Part shown: positions 20,201 to 32,084 of the stretch, piece by piece | How the letters are laid out: each line of letters begins with the position of its first letter | Position numbering within the stretch: the first letter of the stretch is position 1 | DNA from: Sorghum bicolor | Lineage: Eukaryota; Streptophyta; Magnoliopsida; Poales; Poaceae | Assembly: GCF_000003195.3 (NCBI RefSeq) | Contig: NC_012874.2 | Location: 1,705,001 to 1,769,000, forward strand | Reading direction: 5' to 3' | Length of the DNA: 64,000 nt | Program-made: the position numbers and the translations under genes | The notes under the pieces: generated by a model | The model's input: only the letters and a program-made list of their open reading frames with translations | Told to the model about the DNA's origin: nothing | Databases searched by the model: none

Positions 20201-20980
20201 CTCTTGTAGTAGCTCTTGTTTTCTTGTCCTTATTGATTCAATCTAGTACTGACCAAATCTTCAATGACCATTGGATGATCAATCTTGCCATTGATCTTCC
20301 TGAGGATCATCTACAATTTTCATGATGACCTTGGTGGCCTCAGGATTCATCACTTCGTACCATGGGGTGCTTTGGTCATCATTTGCCATCATTACAACTA
20401 TCTCATCTTACCTCATCTTTTTCATTTGTTGTTTGTGTGGGCGAGTTGCTTGTTTACTTGTGGAAGCAATATTATTCATGTTGTTCGGGGAAGAATCTCC
20501 AATCCCCATTTATAACTTATGGGCTATGATCTAGCCACCTTGTTTGCATTGGGTCATCTACTCCAAGTAATGCAAGTCATAGATGATGGGTACAATCAAA
20601 CCATAATCATAGCTTTGGAGAGTTTGAAGGATCTTGTCACCACCACTTCATCTTCAGTTTGTTGCAAACCTAAACCATTGACCTCATTGTCACGAGTATT
20701 CAACTGTGAGTTCATACTATTAGCACTTTCATGAGCAAGTTGAGTAATATTTTGTCACAACCCTCCTCGAGAGAGAGGGGGTTTGCGACTGCTGCTAGTA
20801 GCACAGGGGGCGGCGGTAGCTAAGGAAGGGAGGATGTGGGTGTAGAAAGAGAGAGGTGATGGTGATAAGAATCCTAGTATTTGGTTAAGTTCAAAATAAC
20901 TATTGATTTGGTGGAGAGCAACACATCGATTCGGCTTCAGTTTACAAAGAATGAAACCCTATAACCTTAGCACCATGTCT
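17251..20980. other. Intergenic region, no gene recognised
   Basis: I see no supported coding gene. Short reading frames are not conserved-looking and lack splice context. The stretch contains a 53-bp tandem duplication (18171-18276), a short Stowaway-like end (GGAACGGAGAGAGTA near 17600) and AT-rich sequence. At about 19070-19830 two outward-facing related ends (TATCCCATTCCTTGTTTG and, inverted, CAAACACGGGATAA) may bound a non-autonomous DNA transposon. That last point is weak. Confidence 0.4.
18171..18276. repeat. 53-bp perfect tandem duplication
   Basis: The unit starting TTTGCTACCTATATATCAGT at 18171 is repeated without change at 18224-18276. No coding context. Confidence 0.95.
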
Positions 20981-20989
20981 CCTCTAGTT

Positions 20990-22370
20990 CAACCATGTCA
21001 CAATCTAGTTGACCTCACTGAGAACGCTCATCCATAATCCCTACTATGAATTGAAGAAACACAAGCGAGAACAACATAACACACAACTCAAGTATAGTGA
21101 TAGTTGCAGATATATGATTAAGATCTCGAATGTGGGGTTTCACAAATCGATAATGACGATTGTTCAAAGATAGATTGATCTAAAGTAAAACCAAAACCCT
21201 AATGTAGGCGTCAACTATTGATTATATAGTCTAAGAGGCATCTAAGGTCCCCTATTTGTGTCCCTAAGGAGCTCTGGCATGTCACAAGGCTGAAATAGCC
21301 CAAAAGACGGCATCATAGTGCCTTGATAAATTCTGGATGTCAACATCTTTTGATGATTCCCATTGACTCTGACAAGATTTTCATGTTGGAACCACCTCCT
21401 TTTATTAACTTATTGAATTATCTTTTCATCCATACGTGGATCTTCAAAAATGAAGTTCGTATGTGACCTCTCGAATTTGACATAGATTGGGCCTCTAAGA
21501 GCATCCCCAATTATTTGGCAAATAGACTTTGCATTCATGTATTTGCAAAAAAAGTCTAAAAACACCTATCCAACGGTTTGGCAATTAAGCTTTGTAATTT
21601 TGTTAACTTGGCAAATAGAGGGGAAGGACTTGCATATATGCCAAGCCTCTCCGTGCTTGGCATAGCGTCCCTCACACGAAATCCACGACTACTCCCTCCT
21701 CCCGCCGCTAGGTTTTCTTTTTTGCCAAGTGATTAATGCCAAATTATTGGAGATTGCCTCTTTTCACCTTTGCCATGACTTGGCAAACTCCTTCATTTGC
21801 CAAACGAACTATGCAAAACGGTTGTGGATGCTCTAACTTGACTTGGACGCCCTTGCTGGCCTCCTAAGGAGGTTCCCAAGGAGGAGGACGTCCAAGGGCT
21901 TCCTTGGTGTGCTCTCCATCTCTATGGTGTGTGCTCCAACCTGAGCTAGGGACCCAAGGGTGAATATCAAACCCAAAACAATGACATAGCTCTCAGTAGG
22001 TATCGAGACAACTTGTCATGATGGTTTAGAGGCGTTGCCGATGTGATCTTGCATTCAAACAAGATCCATCTGAAAGCTTATCAAATAAGATTTCTATCAA
22101 GTGCTCATGGACCTCAAACTTACTTCGGACGAAGGAGTGATGGCCTTCGCAATGAAGTACACTTTTGGGCTATCCTTGAACTAAAAATTCAACGTCGATG
22201 AACTTGTACTTTGAGATTGGTCTAGTTCATGGTATGTCCATTCTTTATCATCATCACTATTGTTCCTACGTGTATTTGGAATACCCATATTAGGTAGCAA
22301 CCAATTTTTAGTTTTATCATTACACAAATATAGGAGCGAGCTCACCTTATAATCAATGGTTGTATGAGGA
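20990..22370. repeat. Dispersed repeat, copy B (uninterrupted by the gypsy element)
   Basis: This is the paralogue of 2040-2334 plus 16618-17250 in the same orientation. It lacks the gypsy insertion but carries its own MITE at 21499-21833, which copy A lacks. Each copy therefore serves as an empty site for the other. Divergence between the copies is clearly larger than between the LTRs, so the repeat is older than the gypsy insertion. Confidence 0.65.
21499..21833. mobile_element. MITE with GAGCATCC termini, TAA target duplication
   Basis: It is 335 bp, begins GAGCATCCCCAA and ends TTGTGGATGCTC, and is flanked by TAA at 21496-21498 and 21834-21836. Copy A of the host repeat has a single TAA at this place (TCTCTAACTTGAC). 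A 3-bp TAA duplication and these termini fit a Tourist-like (PIF/Harbinger) MITE. Internal TTTGCCAA/TTGGCAAA blocks recur. Confidence 0.8.
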
Positions 22371-23740
22371 GGGAGGGCAAACTGCTTTGTTTCTGCTCAA
22401 GATCTGAATGGTTACGTACATGACCCCTAATTTACAGACCCGAAATGGACTTGACCTCTAACCAATCTAGACTTGACCTCCAAACAATCCATAGATAGAG
22501 TCCTTATAGAGTTGGACTCTAAAATCCTAACAAACTCTATTTTTATCCTTATCTATTACTCCTAATTCTAATCAATTCTGGACTTTCCCGAGGGGGAAGG
22601 AGGCAGACAGCTCCCCTAGGGCCATCGCCCCCGCCCTCCCCCCTTACTGCGCGCACACCTAGAGTGCCTTGGCCCGGACCTTGCCTAGGCAGGGCCCTTC
22701 TTTGGGCCTTGTTGGGTCCAGCCATAGGCCCATATTTAAGCCAGTAACATGTCGTTGAACTTCTAGAAAAGCACATGATATTTTTATTTCTATACATCGT
22801 TTATGCCCTCGTAAATTTCAATGAAAATATTGGTGTTAATTCTCAAACTTCTTGGTTTTAAATTTATTTCTTACAAATTATATTTCAAGAACTTGTCTTT
22901 CAACTTGGGATTTTCTTCAACCATGTTTTTTTTGTTTTTTCAATTCCATGCCATTTAGCCATTGAGGAATTTATATTTATTGGATTATAGATCACCTTTT
23001 AGAGTTCATCAAACACTACAAAAAAACTATCCCAAGCCATAGGACCATTCTATGTTTTAATATAACAATACATAGTACTCCTGCATATTCGAGAAAAACA
23101 AAGAATTCATTAAACACAACAGATATTGCAGAATTGCAATTTTCCATTTTTTTAATAAGTACAATGATTGTGCACTTTCTTTTTTAAAGGTAAAAGCTAT
23201 CCCACTAGTGTAATTTGGAGAAATCTATCACTCAAATTTTCTTTTTTTTTCTAAATCTAGCATCTCTCCCTCTTTCTTCTCCAAGTCCGCCCCCACCGGA
23301 GACAAAGACAACTGCAGCGGTGACTAGGGTTCTGACAAGCCTCTATCTCTCTTTCTTTTTCAACTCCAGCTCACTCGAGAGAGACGAAAATTCATGTGAT
23401 GGCTCACTTGGGATATAGACAGGGGCGGAGCTGCGTTGCTCATAGGGGGTGCAAATGCAACCCCCCCCCCCCCACCCCACAAAAAAAAATCAATAACATT
23501 AGATTTGGTTAAAATTTCACCATATATGCACCTCCCTACAAACCATACCATCTTTATGCACCCACAAGGCAAGTGCACCCCCCTCTAATTTACTTTAGCT
23601 TCGCCACTGGATATAGACCGATCCTTTTTAAACTATACTGTTACCATAGATAGGGTTTTACTTACATACCCTGAGCTGACGTGTTTTGGAGTTTACCAAC
23701 GGAGCAACTAACACCAGAAACTACATCGTGTGCATTTTCA
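22371..23740. other. Intergenic region upstream of the DUF4220 gene
   Basis: No gene recognised. It is AT-rich with poly-C at 23459-23473. A CACTACAAAAAAACT string at about 23015 resembles a CACTA-type terminus but stands alone. A pyrimidine-rich stretch at 23715-23740 ends in TGCATTTTCAG, a probable splice acceptor for the next gene, so the 5' UTR exon should lie in this interval. Confidence 0.4.
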
Positions 23741-23755
23741 GGAGTTGTCAGAGCA

Positions 23756-25843
23756 ATGGCGGCTGGATTGGCAGTGTATTTAATGGGAGCAATTTCTGAA
23801 ACGCTGGTGGACATGCGGAATGAATGGGCAGTGCAGAGTCTGGTCCTGTTTAGTTTCTCACTGCAGGTTTTCCTGCTCATGTTCGCTTGGACGCGCCGGA
23901 AGAACGTCGCCACTTTGACAAGGTTTCTCCTATGGCTGGCATACCAGCTTGCCGACTCCACAGCCTTGTTCACCCTGGGCCATATGGCCATCAGAGCTCG
24001 GTCGCCGGACGAGCAGCAGCTCATGGCGTTCTGGGCGCCCTTCCTGCTTGTGCATCTTGGTGGCCAGGACACCATCACCGCCTACTCCTTCGAGGACAAC
24101 CGCCTCTGGCTGCGCCACCTGCAGACTCTCGTCGTCCAGTTCCTGGGCGCCGCCTACGTCCTGCACAAGTATATCCCAGGCAGCGAGAGATTGATCCGTG
24201 TAGCTTCGATCCTGATGTTCATCGTTGGTGGGCTCAAGTATGGCGAGAGGATCTGGGCACTCCGGAGTGCTAGCATGGACAGCATCTGGAGCACTCTTGA
24301 CAACGAAAAATCAGACGCGAATGCCCGCAGGATGGAAAGCCGGAGCATTCTCAAGGAGCTGGTGGAGAAGATGTGGAACCCTCTGGATGACGAGGACATC
24401 CTGATGGCATCGCATGGCCTGCTCGACGTTTGCAAGGGGATCTTCATCGGCTCGCAGCGAGAACGAGGTGGTGGAGCTGCAGACTTGATCGGCCCCTTGA
24501 TGAGCCGCTGCCGCCATGAAAATCGCCTGGACATGCTCATGGAGATGGAGCTGTCACTCATGTACGACATCATGTACACCAAGGCAGCCGTGATCCACAC
24601 CTGGTGGGGATGCTGCATCCGCGTGGTCTCGCCGGTCGCCACGGCCGTCGCGTTCCTCCTGTTCCGGCTCACCGGCAAAGGTGGCCACAGGGAGAAGGAC
24701 GTCGTCATCACATACGTCCTCCTGGCCGGTGCCTTGCTCCTGGAGACGGCGTCGCTGGTCAGGGCGGCTGGGTCGACATGGACAGCTGCGTTCCTGCACG
24801 CCAAGAGATGGGACCATCTTTACGAGTTTCAGGATTTCAGGCTCTTCCTCAAGGCGGCAAGCTACAGAAGGTGGTCCGGCACTGTCGGGCAGTACTGTCT
24901 GCTGCAGTCATGGTGCCACGACATGGCGGAGCCGACCGGCATCAGAGTGGCAGAGCTGATGGGGTTGGAGAGCTGGTGGTACCAGTTGCGCAACTCGCAG
25001 TCTGACCAGATGATCTCAGGCACTACCAAGGAGCTGATGCTGCGGGAGATATTCGAGATGGGTCCTGACCGCCGGAACGTGAGCTCTCGGCCAGGTCTCC
25101 TCGCGCTGCAGCAACACCAGCTGCATTCTGAGTTTGGCTGGAGCGTCGAGGAGTCCGATATTGAGGGCAGCATCATCGCCTGGCATGTCGCCACAGATTT
25201 ATACTACCGCGCCGCCGCCGCCGCCGCCAACGACGACGACGACAAAGTGGAAGCAGACATGCTGCAAGCGAGCCAGGAGCTCTCGAGATACATGATGTTC
25301 CTCTTTGTGGTACGCCCCTACATGCTGCCCGGGCCTGTACGGCGGAGCCAATACAGCAGGACATGTCGTCTCCTGAACGAAGCCATAGAGGAGGCATACA
25401 CCAAGGCCTGGGACATTACTACGACCAAGAACAAGAAGGAGGAGGACGACGAGGAGGAAGAGGATGAACATTGGGCCAGGGCCACCACTAGGGAGAAACA
25501 CCGCCGGCTAGACTGGGTTCTGCGCACCTTCGGGAAGAACTTGAAGAAACTACCTCTAAGCAGGCTACAGGGCCATTTCCTGGATTCTTTCCTGCCTAAG
25601 TTGCCCCCAGCAGATCATAACCCAGCAGTAGGAGGATTTGCCATTGCTCAAGAGCTCCGCAACCATCCCAGAAGGCTGCAGGTGATTCTTGGGGTGTGGG
25701 TGGAGATGCTTTGCTTTGTTGCCAACCATTGCAGCAGAGAGTCCCATGCCAGGCAACTCAGCTGTGGTGGTGAACTTGTCACCATCGCGTGGCTTATGGC
25801 CAAACACGCCAACTTGCTGACCGTCGCCGCTGCTGCAGATTAA
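23756..25843 (+). CDS. DUF4220/DUF594 family membrane protein
   Basis: A single-exon coding region of 695 residues. The open frame extends to a GTG at 23681, but the first ATG is at 23756, 15 bases after a good acceptor (TGCATTTTCAG at 23740), so a 5'UTR intron is likely and I start at 23756. The N-terminal part has several hydrophobic segments (about residues 4-18, 28-46, 57-75) and belongs to the DUF4220 type. Further membrane segments lie at about 280-335. The C-terminal region with the GGELVTIAWLMAKHA motif is the DUF594 signature. An acidic lysine/glutamate run (KKEEDDEEEEDE) separates them. These proteins form large clusters in grass genomes and have no established biochemical function. 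The frame is intact. Confidence 0.9.
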   Translation: MAAGLAVYLMGAISETLVDMRNEWAVQSLVLFSFSLQVFLLMFAWTRRKNVATLTRFLLWLAYQLADSTALFTLGHMAIRARSPDEQQLMAFWAPFLLVHLGGQDTITAYSFEDNRLWLRHLQTLVVQFLGAAYVLHKYIPGSERLIRVASILMFIVGGLKYGERIWALRSASMDSIWSTLDNEKSDANARRMESRSILKELVEKMWNPLDDEDILMASHGLLDVCKGIFIGSQRERGGGAADLIGPLMSRCRHENRLDMLMEMELSLMYDIMYTKAAVIHTWWGCCIRVVSPVATAVAFLLFRLTGKGGHREKDVVITYVLLAGALLLETASLVRAAGSTWTAAFLHAKRWDHLYEFQDFRLFLKAASYRRWSGTVGQYCLLQSWCHDMAEPTGIRVAELMGLESWWYQLRNSQSDQMISGTTKELMLREIFEMGPDRRNVSSRPGLLALQQHQLHSEFGWSVEESDIEGSIIAWHVATDLYYRAAAAAANDDDDKVEADMLQASQELSRYMMFLFVVRPYMLPGPVRRSQYSRTCRLLNEAIEEAYTKAWDITTTKNKKEEDDEEEEDEHWARATTREKHRRLDWVLRTFGKNLKKLPLSRLQGHFLDSFLPKLPPADHNPAVGGFAIAQELRNHPRRLQVILGVWVEMLCFVANHCSRESHARQLSCGGELVTIAWLMAKHANLLTVAAAAD

Positions 25844-27399
25844 CCTCGTACAGATGCTTCCAAATTAAAAGCTCTATAGCACCGGTTGTTAATTTTGGGA
25901 CCGACGGTGCCTAAGTGTGTAATTACATACTGACTTGCATTGGTGAAACCGTGGGTCCAGTTGCTCCATGGCGGGATACGCTCGTAACCGGACCGTTGCT
26001 CCAGTTGCTTTAGAAGACTGTCATGTGTCGTAATCGCAAATTGTGCTGTGTAATATCAAGAGCTTCAGATGCTCGTCGACTGATTGGAATGCTCTTAGGT
26101 TGTAAACTTAACTTGGCCAGTTCTGCCTCCTCTTAATGAAATATGTGCCATGGCACGGTCGAAAAAAAGATTATATGATTTATTGGTTAGAAAAGTATCG
26201 GCGGTTGTGTCAACTGGCCAACTTGGGATGAACAGCAATTCAGAAGAGAGACGCGGCGCTCCGTCAGCGACCTGACTGACATTTTTGGCACTCGTGAAAA
26301 CCACAAGACAACTGATGGACTATCATGATAACTCAACAGCGGAACGAAACACTTTTTTTTCTTCTGATGTTGATGAAATCGATCTGAAAATTCATATGTA
26401 AAAGAAATTAAACAAACACTGCTCCTTCCGACAAAAATGTTGCATCTGACAAAGCAGAGTTGTCTGCCTGTCACAACTGAATGGGCGATGCCTCCACAGA
26501 GAATAAACCGTGCAGTTTGCAAATTACTTTGACAAAAATAACTAGCTTACGAAAAATAAAAAGGTTGCAACTACTACAGCAGCTAAAGGCTTTGCAATAT
26601 GAGAGCTTTCCTTAAGGATTGCAACAGAGCAGGGCACAGCAGCTGGTGCCTCATGAAACTAAATACGTAGCAACCATTACTGTAGAACTGGGCTGTAAAA
26701 TTCAGGGAAGTGAATAAAAGAAACAAAGCAGACTCTTAGATTGAAAAAAAAAAATAGTTCACTACCTACCTAGCAGTTATAGGATCAGTATTTTTTTAGA
26801 AAAAAGATAATATATTTAATATCTCAGCTTCTGCATCGATAAATGCGTATGGCTTACAAGCACGCATATAAAAGTCCAAGGAATCTCAAAAACAAAGTTT
26901 TGAGCCATGAAGCCAGTTGTAGGATCTCTAATTCAAAAAGGTGTCTTTCTACCAAAACAAAAAGGTGAGGCACATTCAAGTTGCTCAACTGGTTCAGGCA
27001 ATTCATTAAGCTAGCTGCTGTTTAATGTGAATCTTAACCTAACACTTACTGAATATCAGCAGACCTCTTTCACCATAATTAACAAGTGATAAGTTTCATA
27101 CAGAACAAGGCTGCTAGAAACATGACCCGATTTTCGATTTATATACCAAAACAAATAATATAATGTCATCGTACAAAATTGAAGATACAAAGCAATAGCG
27201 GACTATACATACTGACAATTGATTTGATTGTGAGGGGGAAAGAAAGTGAAGCAAAAATCGTAAAAAGGAGATAAGAATAAAACAGAACTTATATTCTTCT
27301 CTGTATGTATGCTGCGTGTAGGATCATCCCTTCGACTAAACAATGCCATTATCCTTCCTGTTTAGTTTGTCTGTATAAAAGACCCCTTTAACTCGAGTT
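25844..27399. other. Intergenic region with 3' UTRs
   Basis: It holds the probable 3' UTR of the DUF4220 gene. The interval 26790-26935 (minus strand) ends with a GATGCAGAAGCTGAGATATT-like segment followed by a T-rich and A-rich tail. That resembles the 3' end of grass SINE/LINE elements, but only weakly. The part next to 27399 would be the 3' UTR of the TRAF-type gene. No other gene is supported. Confidence 0.35.
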
Positions 27400-28638
27400 T
27401 TAACCTTTCATCTTCGCCTCGAGGTCCTTCACAAGATTAGTAAGAGGTCTTGCATCCAGAGCTTTAGCTAGTTTACCATCTGCATCAAACTGCAGAAAGT
27501 AGAATGGACAGTCAGGTTATCAAGGTAAAAAGTGGGAAGGGATATCAGATCAATCTGTGCATCTAATTTCATGAAAACAAAAATTGTCACCAAATAAAAT
27601 ACTAGCAAAGCGATTAGATCAGATTGGCATCCTATAAATTCAATTTCATCACAAATATTTGGGAAGCAAATAGGATCAATTCAAAAGCATATACTATTTA
27701 ATTCACAGAGGTCAGTGGAAAGGCAGGCAAACCTTTTCCAGCTTCTGAGCAATCTCCTTGAGCTCTTCTTCTGAACGCTTCTTATGAATCGCCTTAAGGA
27801 CCTTCACCAAATGGTCCTGAAGAAACTCGGCGCAGTGCTTCTCAAGATCACGGTCAGCGAACGAGGAATCACATCCAAAGGGGCACTTCATGGGCCTCAT
27901 GGGGCAGACAGTGACGCAGTGGCGATCCATATCCCTCCTGAGCAGCTTCTTCTCGCATCCCTGCTCGCACTGAAGCACCTTGTACAAGCACGCGGCGTCA
28001 TGGTCCTTCATGCACCTCACAGAGACCTTCGCGCGGCAGCCGTCGTTGGGACACACCACGGGCCTGAAGCTGCACTGCTCCTTGTGATCAGCCAACCGCT
28101 CCTCGTTCTCGTACTTCTCGGGGCAGTGGAACTTGGTCTTGAGGTCGACGTTCTTGAGCAGGACCTCGGCGATGGCCTCACGGCGCTCCAGCGGCCAGAA
28201 CTTGGTCATCTCCATCTCCTGCACGAAGTCGTCGATCTTGTCGTCGCGGGAGTCGCTGAGCAGCCACCCGGAGACGTGGCCGATGATGTTGCGCTTGGTG
28301 CTGCTGAAGTCGTCCATGAAGATGGAGATGATCTCGAACGGGTCGTCGGGCATCTCGGCCTCGGGGCCGTCCTGGTTCGCCTCCGACTCGATCAGCGCGT
28401 CCGCGATGAACGTGTCGCTCCGCTGCGTGATGTAGTCCACCATCTCCTTCCGCAGGTCGACGGCCACCACGGAAGGGTTCCGGAACAGGTCCCCCGTCGT
28501 GCCGTCCACGCAGACGGCGGCGAGACCGGGGAGAAGGATCTGTGCTAGCTTGTGCATCGCCTCTGAGTCGCAGTATGGACACTGGATCAGCGGGCCTTCG
28601 CCTCGCTCCGTTCCGGGGTCCGCCACCGGGAGCTCCAT
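27400..28638 (-). CDS. TRAF-type zinc-finger protein
   Basis: Two coding exons, 28638-27733 and 27489-27400, give 331 residues. The donor AAG/GTTTGC at 27733 and the acceptor TTTCTGCAG at 27490 keep the frame and add the tail FDADGK...KMKG. Without splicing the frame would stop six residues later at VCLPFH. The N-terminus has a CPYCD motif (about 21-25). Residues about 170-285 hold repeated Cys/His fingers: FHCPEKYEN, EQCSFRPVVCPNDGC, KDHDAACLYKVLQCEQGC and RHCVTVCPMRPMKCPFGC. This is the TRAF-type zinc-finger arrangement, used in other proteins for protein-protein contact. No MATH domain or canonical RING is present. An acceptor at 28666 and a GTACGT donor at 29296 (minus strand) indicate a 5'UTR intron. 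Confidence 0.88.
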
Positions 28639-28665
28639 CGCGTCTGCCTTGTGGTCAGCAGGAAC

Positions 28666-29530
28666 CTGAATACAGAGGATTCTCGTTCTGAATTTTTTTC
28701 AGATGAACATGTGAGGGAGAATGCAGAGATACACATACTATGTGGGAGGCTCGATCTCTGCAATTAGTTTTTTCAGATGAAGCATTTTTTTTTTATGATT
28801 CTAGGTGCTGGCAACAAAGAAATGCACAACATTGTTAACAGAGACTGGCAAAGTGTGGAGTGGATTCGTTCAATCTCATCCCGAAAAAAAGGAAGCTTTG
28901 GTGTTCGGATCGGGTCTGGCTGTTTCCATCAAACCAAATGAAAGTCTTCGGGGGGCTAATCCGGAACGAACTGCAGCGCATTCATTCTTGTGAAATGTTA
29001 GTTAGTTAGTTATCCATTGGCATTTAGGCCTTTGGTTTGTTGTCCTACGGACCATAGCATTTGGCAGGTTGGATTAGAAACCAGACCAAGCGGCGGCGGC
29101 GCGCATGGAGAGAGAGAGCAGCAGCGGGCGGCCAAGCGGCTAGCCGCGGACGAGGCGGGAAGGAAAGGAACGCGTCTGCTCCAAGGAGAGGAATCCGCGG
29201 AGGAGAAGTGGAGAACACCCACCACCAGGTGGATCGGAGCGGAGGGCGGAGCAACGCAGGGCAGGGGAGGGGGGTGGGTTCCGTTTCCGTACGTACCTGA
29301 GGAAGGAGAGAAGGAATCAGCCGGCTGCGGGGCGGGAGGGCGGCGTCCAGGAGCGGAGGAGAGGGGAGACGAGGACACCTTGGGCAGCCGCCGGCGTGGA
29401 TCGGGCGGCGGGCGAGAGGAGAGGGAGAGGGGAAGGCACAAGGCAGGCCTGTCTCTGTGTGTCTGGTCTGAATGGAGGTCGTGGGAAGCAGAACAACAGA
29501 GGGAGCACCCCAAATAGGGACACGGCCGGC
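28666..29530 (-). promoter_or_regulatory. 5'UTR intron and GC-rich leader/promoter of the TRAF-type gene
   Basis: On the minus strand CCTCAG/GTACGT at 29297/29296 is a strong donor and CTGTATTCAG at 28666 an acceptor. This defines a probable 631-base leader intron. The 29300-29530 stretch is GC-rich with long open frames in several registers, as expected for a CpG-rich first exon and promoter and not for a separate gene. Confidence 0.55.
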
Positions 29531-30586
29531 GAGCGGTCAACCGAGCATGCAGCTGCAGCCTCTCCCTCCCTCAACTCCGCCTACGTGGAGGTGGAGGAGG
29601 ACGCGGTCCTATGTTTTTATTTTATTTTTATTTTATTTATACATTCATTCAATTGAAAATTGAAAACTCGTAGGCCCTCTTCAAAACCAAAGCCAAAGGA
29701 TTTGGTTCATTTCTGCACAAACACTAGTTTGACTTAGGTCAAGTTTGGTAGCACTTCTTCTTCGAAGCTGATTTGTCTGCGGCGCTACCAAACGGGCCAC
29801 TTCAAATGAGCAGGAAGAAGATTGAAGACGAGGAGCGATCATATTGGGCGTATGGGGAGGGGCAGTGGTCAGAGGCAGGTCAGGAGAAGAGGGAGGCGGA
29901 GATGCGGGGTCAGAGGCGTGCCTTCGAGCTATGGTGAGTCAGGAGGGAAGGGGGTGGTGACCGAGGAAAGTCTATAGAAGAGAACCGACTTGCATGGGTG
30001 ACATACCTACTAGTACATAAAAAGGGTAAAAATAGGAAAGAAATAAGATATGAGAGAAGAAAACTAAATGTAAAAAGAAAAAGAAAATTAGAGGGGTACT
30101 ATGGACATTCTAATCTTTTTAATAAGACAATATGTTTTATCAAATGTTATTTCAAGAGAAACTAAAGCTAAAAATTTATTTTAGGATAAGCTGTACCTTA
30201 AACTATTTTGGCTGAAGCCGAATCTCTGCCAAACACACCGGTAGCCATGCCCTAGCTCACCTACACAAGTTTTTAGCCTCGAGAGCACACAAGACACACA
30301 GATCACCTGACCGAGTGTGTGACATGTACGTCTAAATTGTACTAGATTAAAAAATATAGTTATAAAATATATTTTAATAGTAAGTTTTATTAGAAATATA
30401 AATGTTAGTACTATTTATTATAAATTTTATTTAATTTAAATTAGCTTGACCGTAATAATAAGGCAATATCTCCCTCACTTCCTTCCTCAATTAGGACAAA
30501 GCACAGGCTGTGCTTTGAAACGACACCTAGCCAACCTTGCAGCTTGGTCATCATGGTCGGTGGAACAGGAATTCCTATAGGATAGA
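29531..30586. other. Intergenic region
   Basis: No gene seen. Two related, inverted phrases (AAGTTTGGTAGCACTTC near 29743 and, in reverse, TCTGCCAAACACACC near 30225) may be the ends of a non-autonomous DNA transposon of about 490 bases. This is unproven. Confidence 0.3.
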
Positions 30587-30817
30587 GGCCTTGTTTAGTT
30601 CGCAAAAATTTTCAAAATTCCATGTCACATCGAATCTTTGGTCGCATGCATGGAGCATTAAATATATACGAAAATAAAAATTAATTGCACAGTTTAACTG
30701 TAATTTGTGAGATGTATCTTTTAAGCCTAGTTACTATATGATTGGACAATGTTTGTCAAATAAAAACGAAAGTGCTACAGTGCCAAAAACGAAAAATTTT
30801 GCCAACTAAACAAGGCC
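30587..30817. mobile_element. MITE, GGCCTTGTTTAGTT family, copy 1
   Basis: It is 231 bp, from GGCCTTGTTTAGTT to AACTAAACAAGGCC, flanked on both sides by AGA. The internal CACATCGAATCTTTGG and ATTAAATAT blocks recur in the other copies. A very common family in panicoid grasses. The 3-bp duplication suggests PIF/Harbinger or a related superfamily. Confidence 0.85.
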
Positions 30818-30958
30818 AGAGTTTGTTTAACCTCCCTCAGCTATTGTATTAGTTTAATTTACCCCACTCAATTAGAAAACCTGTTTTTCAGACTCCTTCA
30901 ACTGTTGAAATCATTTAATTTATCTCTCAGCGTGGTTTTGAGAGTGGCTTTAGCTCAA

Positions 30959-31201
30959 GGCCTTGTTTACTTCCCAGAAAATTTTGCAAAATTTTTCACA
31001 TTCTCCGTCACATCGAATCTTTAGACGTATATATGGAGTATTAAATATAGACGAAAATAAAAACTAATTGCACAGTTTGGTCGAAATTGACGAGACGAAT
31101 CTTTTGAGCCTAGTTAGTCCATGATTGGACAATATTTGTCAAATACAAACGAAAATGCTACAGTGTCCATTTCTCAAAAATTTTCGGAACTAAACAAGGC
31201 C
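30959..31201. mobile_element. MITE, GGCCTTGTTTAGTT family, copy 2
   Basis: It starts GGCCTTGTTTACTT, ends GAACTAAACAAGGCC, and is flanked by CAA on both sides. The internal sequence is close to copy 1. Confidence 0.85.
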
Positions 31202-32084
31202 CAAGTGGCGCCACATAAGCTGTCCTACATGGCACCAACTCAGCCACGAGGACATAAGTCAGACTTTCACGATAATTTATGAAGATAAGATAGAATTTAT
31301 AAAAATCACAACTTTTGTTTCTATAAACATTCCTTATCAAAGTCAAAAATCATGACTAACCATAAATCTAGGTGGACTGATAATTATGATCCGAGGAAGC
31401 AGCAAAAGCAGAACCGCATCTTTTCTGTTGCTTACCCAAGTGAAAATGCTTTTAAATTTGAGTGGTCAAGTAAACAGGACAATTGAAGGCGGGTATATCC
31501 ATGAAAGGGCCTATAGCCTACTGTACATATTTGACCAATGTTGAGTATGTTTGACATCTTAGGAAGTGACACGGATACCAAGGTTAACTATATTTGACTT
31601 TTCGAGAACTGAGAACAATAGTTAAAAGGGGACAGACAGAGTAGAGTACACATGGCAATTTTATTTCCAGCAGAAAAATGTAGAGCCATTCAAATACCAA
31701 CGGTAACTTGAGCAAATAATCTTACAAAGTGATGACCGATGCGTTTTTTTAATGTCAAAGGAGGGTAGAGGTTCTCCCACCTGGGATTTCATTTCTTTGA
31801 TCTTAGAGCATTTCCGAGAGTATTCAAAATGGTCTTTCAGTCTATGATTTTTGACAAGATTGAAAAAAACTCATTTCCAATAATTCCCGATCCCAATACA
31901 CGTGCACAAATGCCAGGGGAAGGTAGGAGCATAGACACCTTTCAGCTGCTGGACAACCAACAGGTCTTCAGTCAGCTAACTGATTGCCAACTAGATCCTG
32001 CTCTATTTTTTTTTTTGCTTTGCCACGTAGGTTGTTGGCCATCCAGTAGCCGATAGGATGCTTTTTTGAAGGGAGGGCCCCTAC
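31202..32084. other. Intergenic region
   Basis: No gene or named repeat recognised. Short frames only. Confidence 0.3.

Noticed and set aside
23681..23755. N-terminal extension of the DUF4220 protein from 23681
   Set aside because: The first codon is GTG and the segment crosses a good splice acceptor at 23740. The family-like start is at 23756.
28805..28993. 62-codon + frame within the TRAF gene leader intron
   Set aside because: No domain. The position inside a probable 5'UTR intron on the other strand makes a separate gene unlikely.
29010..29663. Overlapping frames of 80-176 codons on both strands
   Set aside because: GC-rich leader and promoter of the TRAF-type gene. A leader-intron donor lies in the middle and no domain is present.
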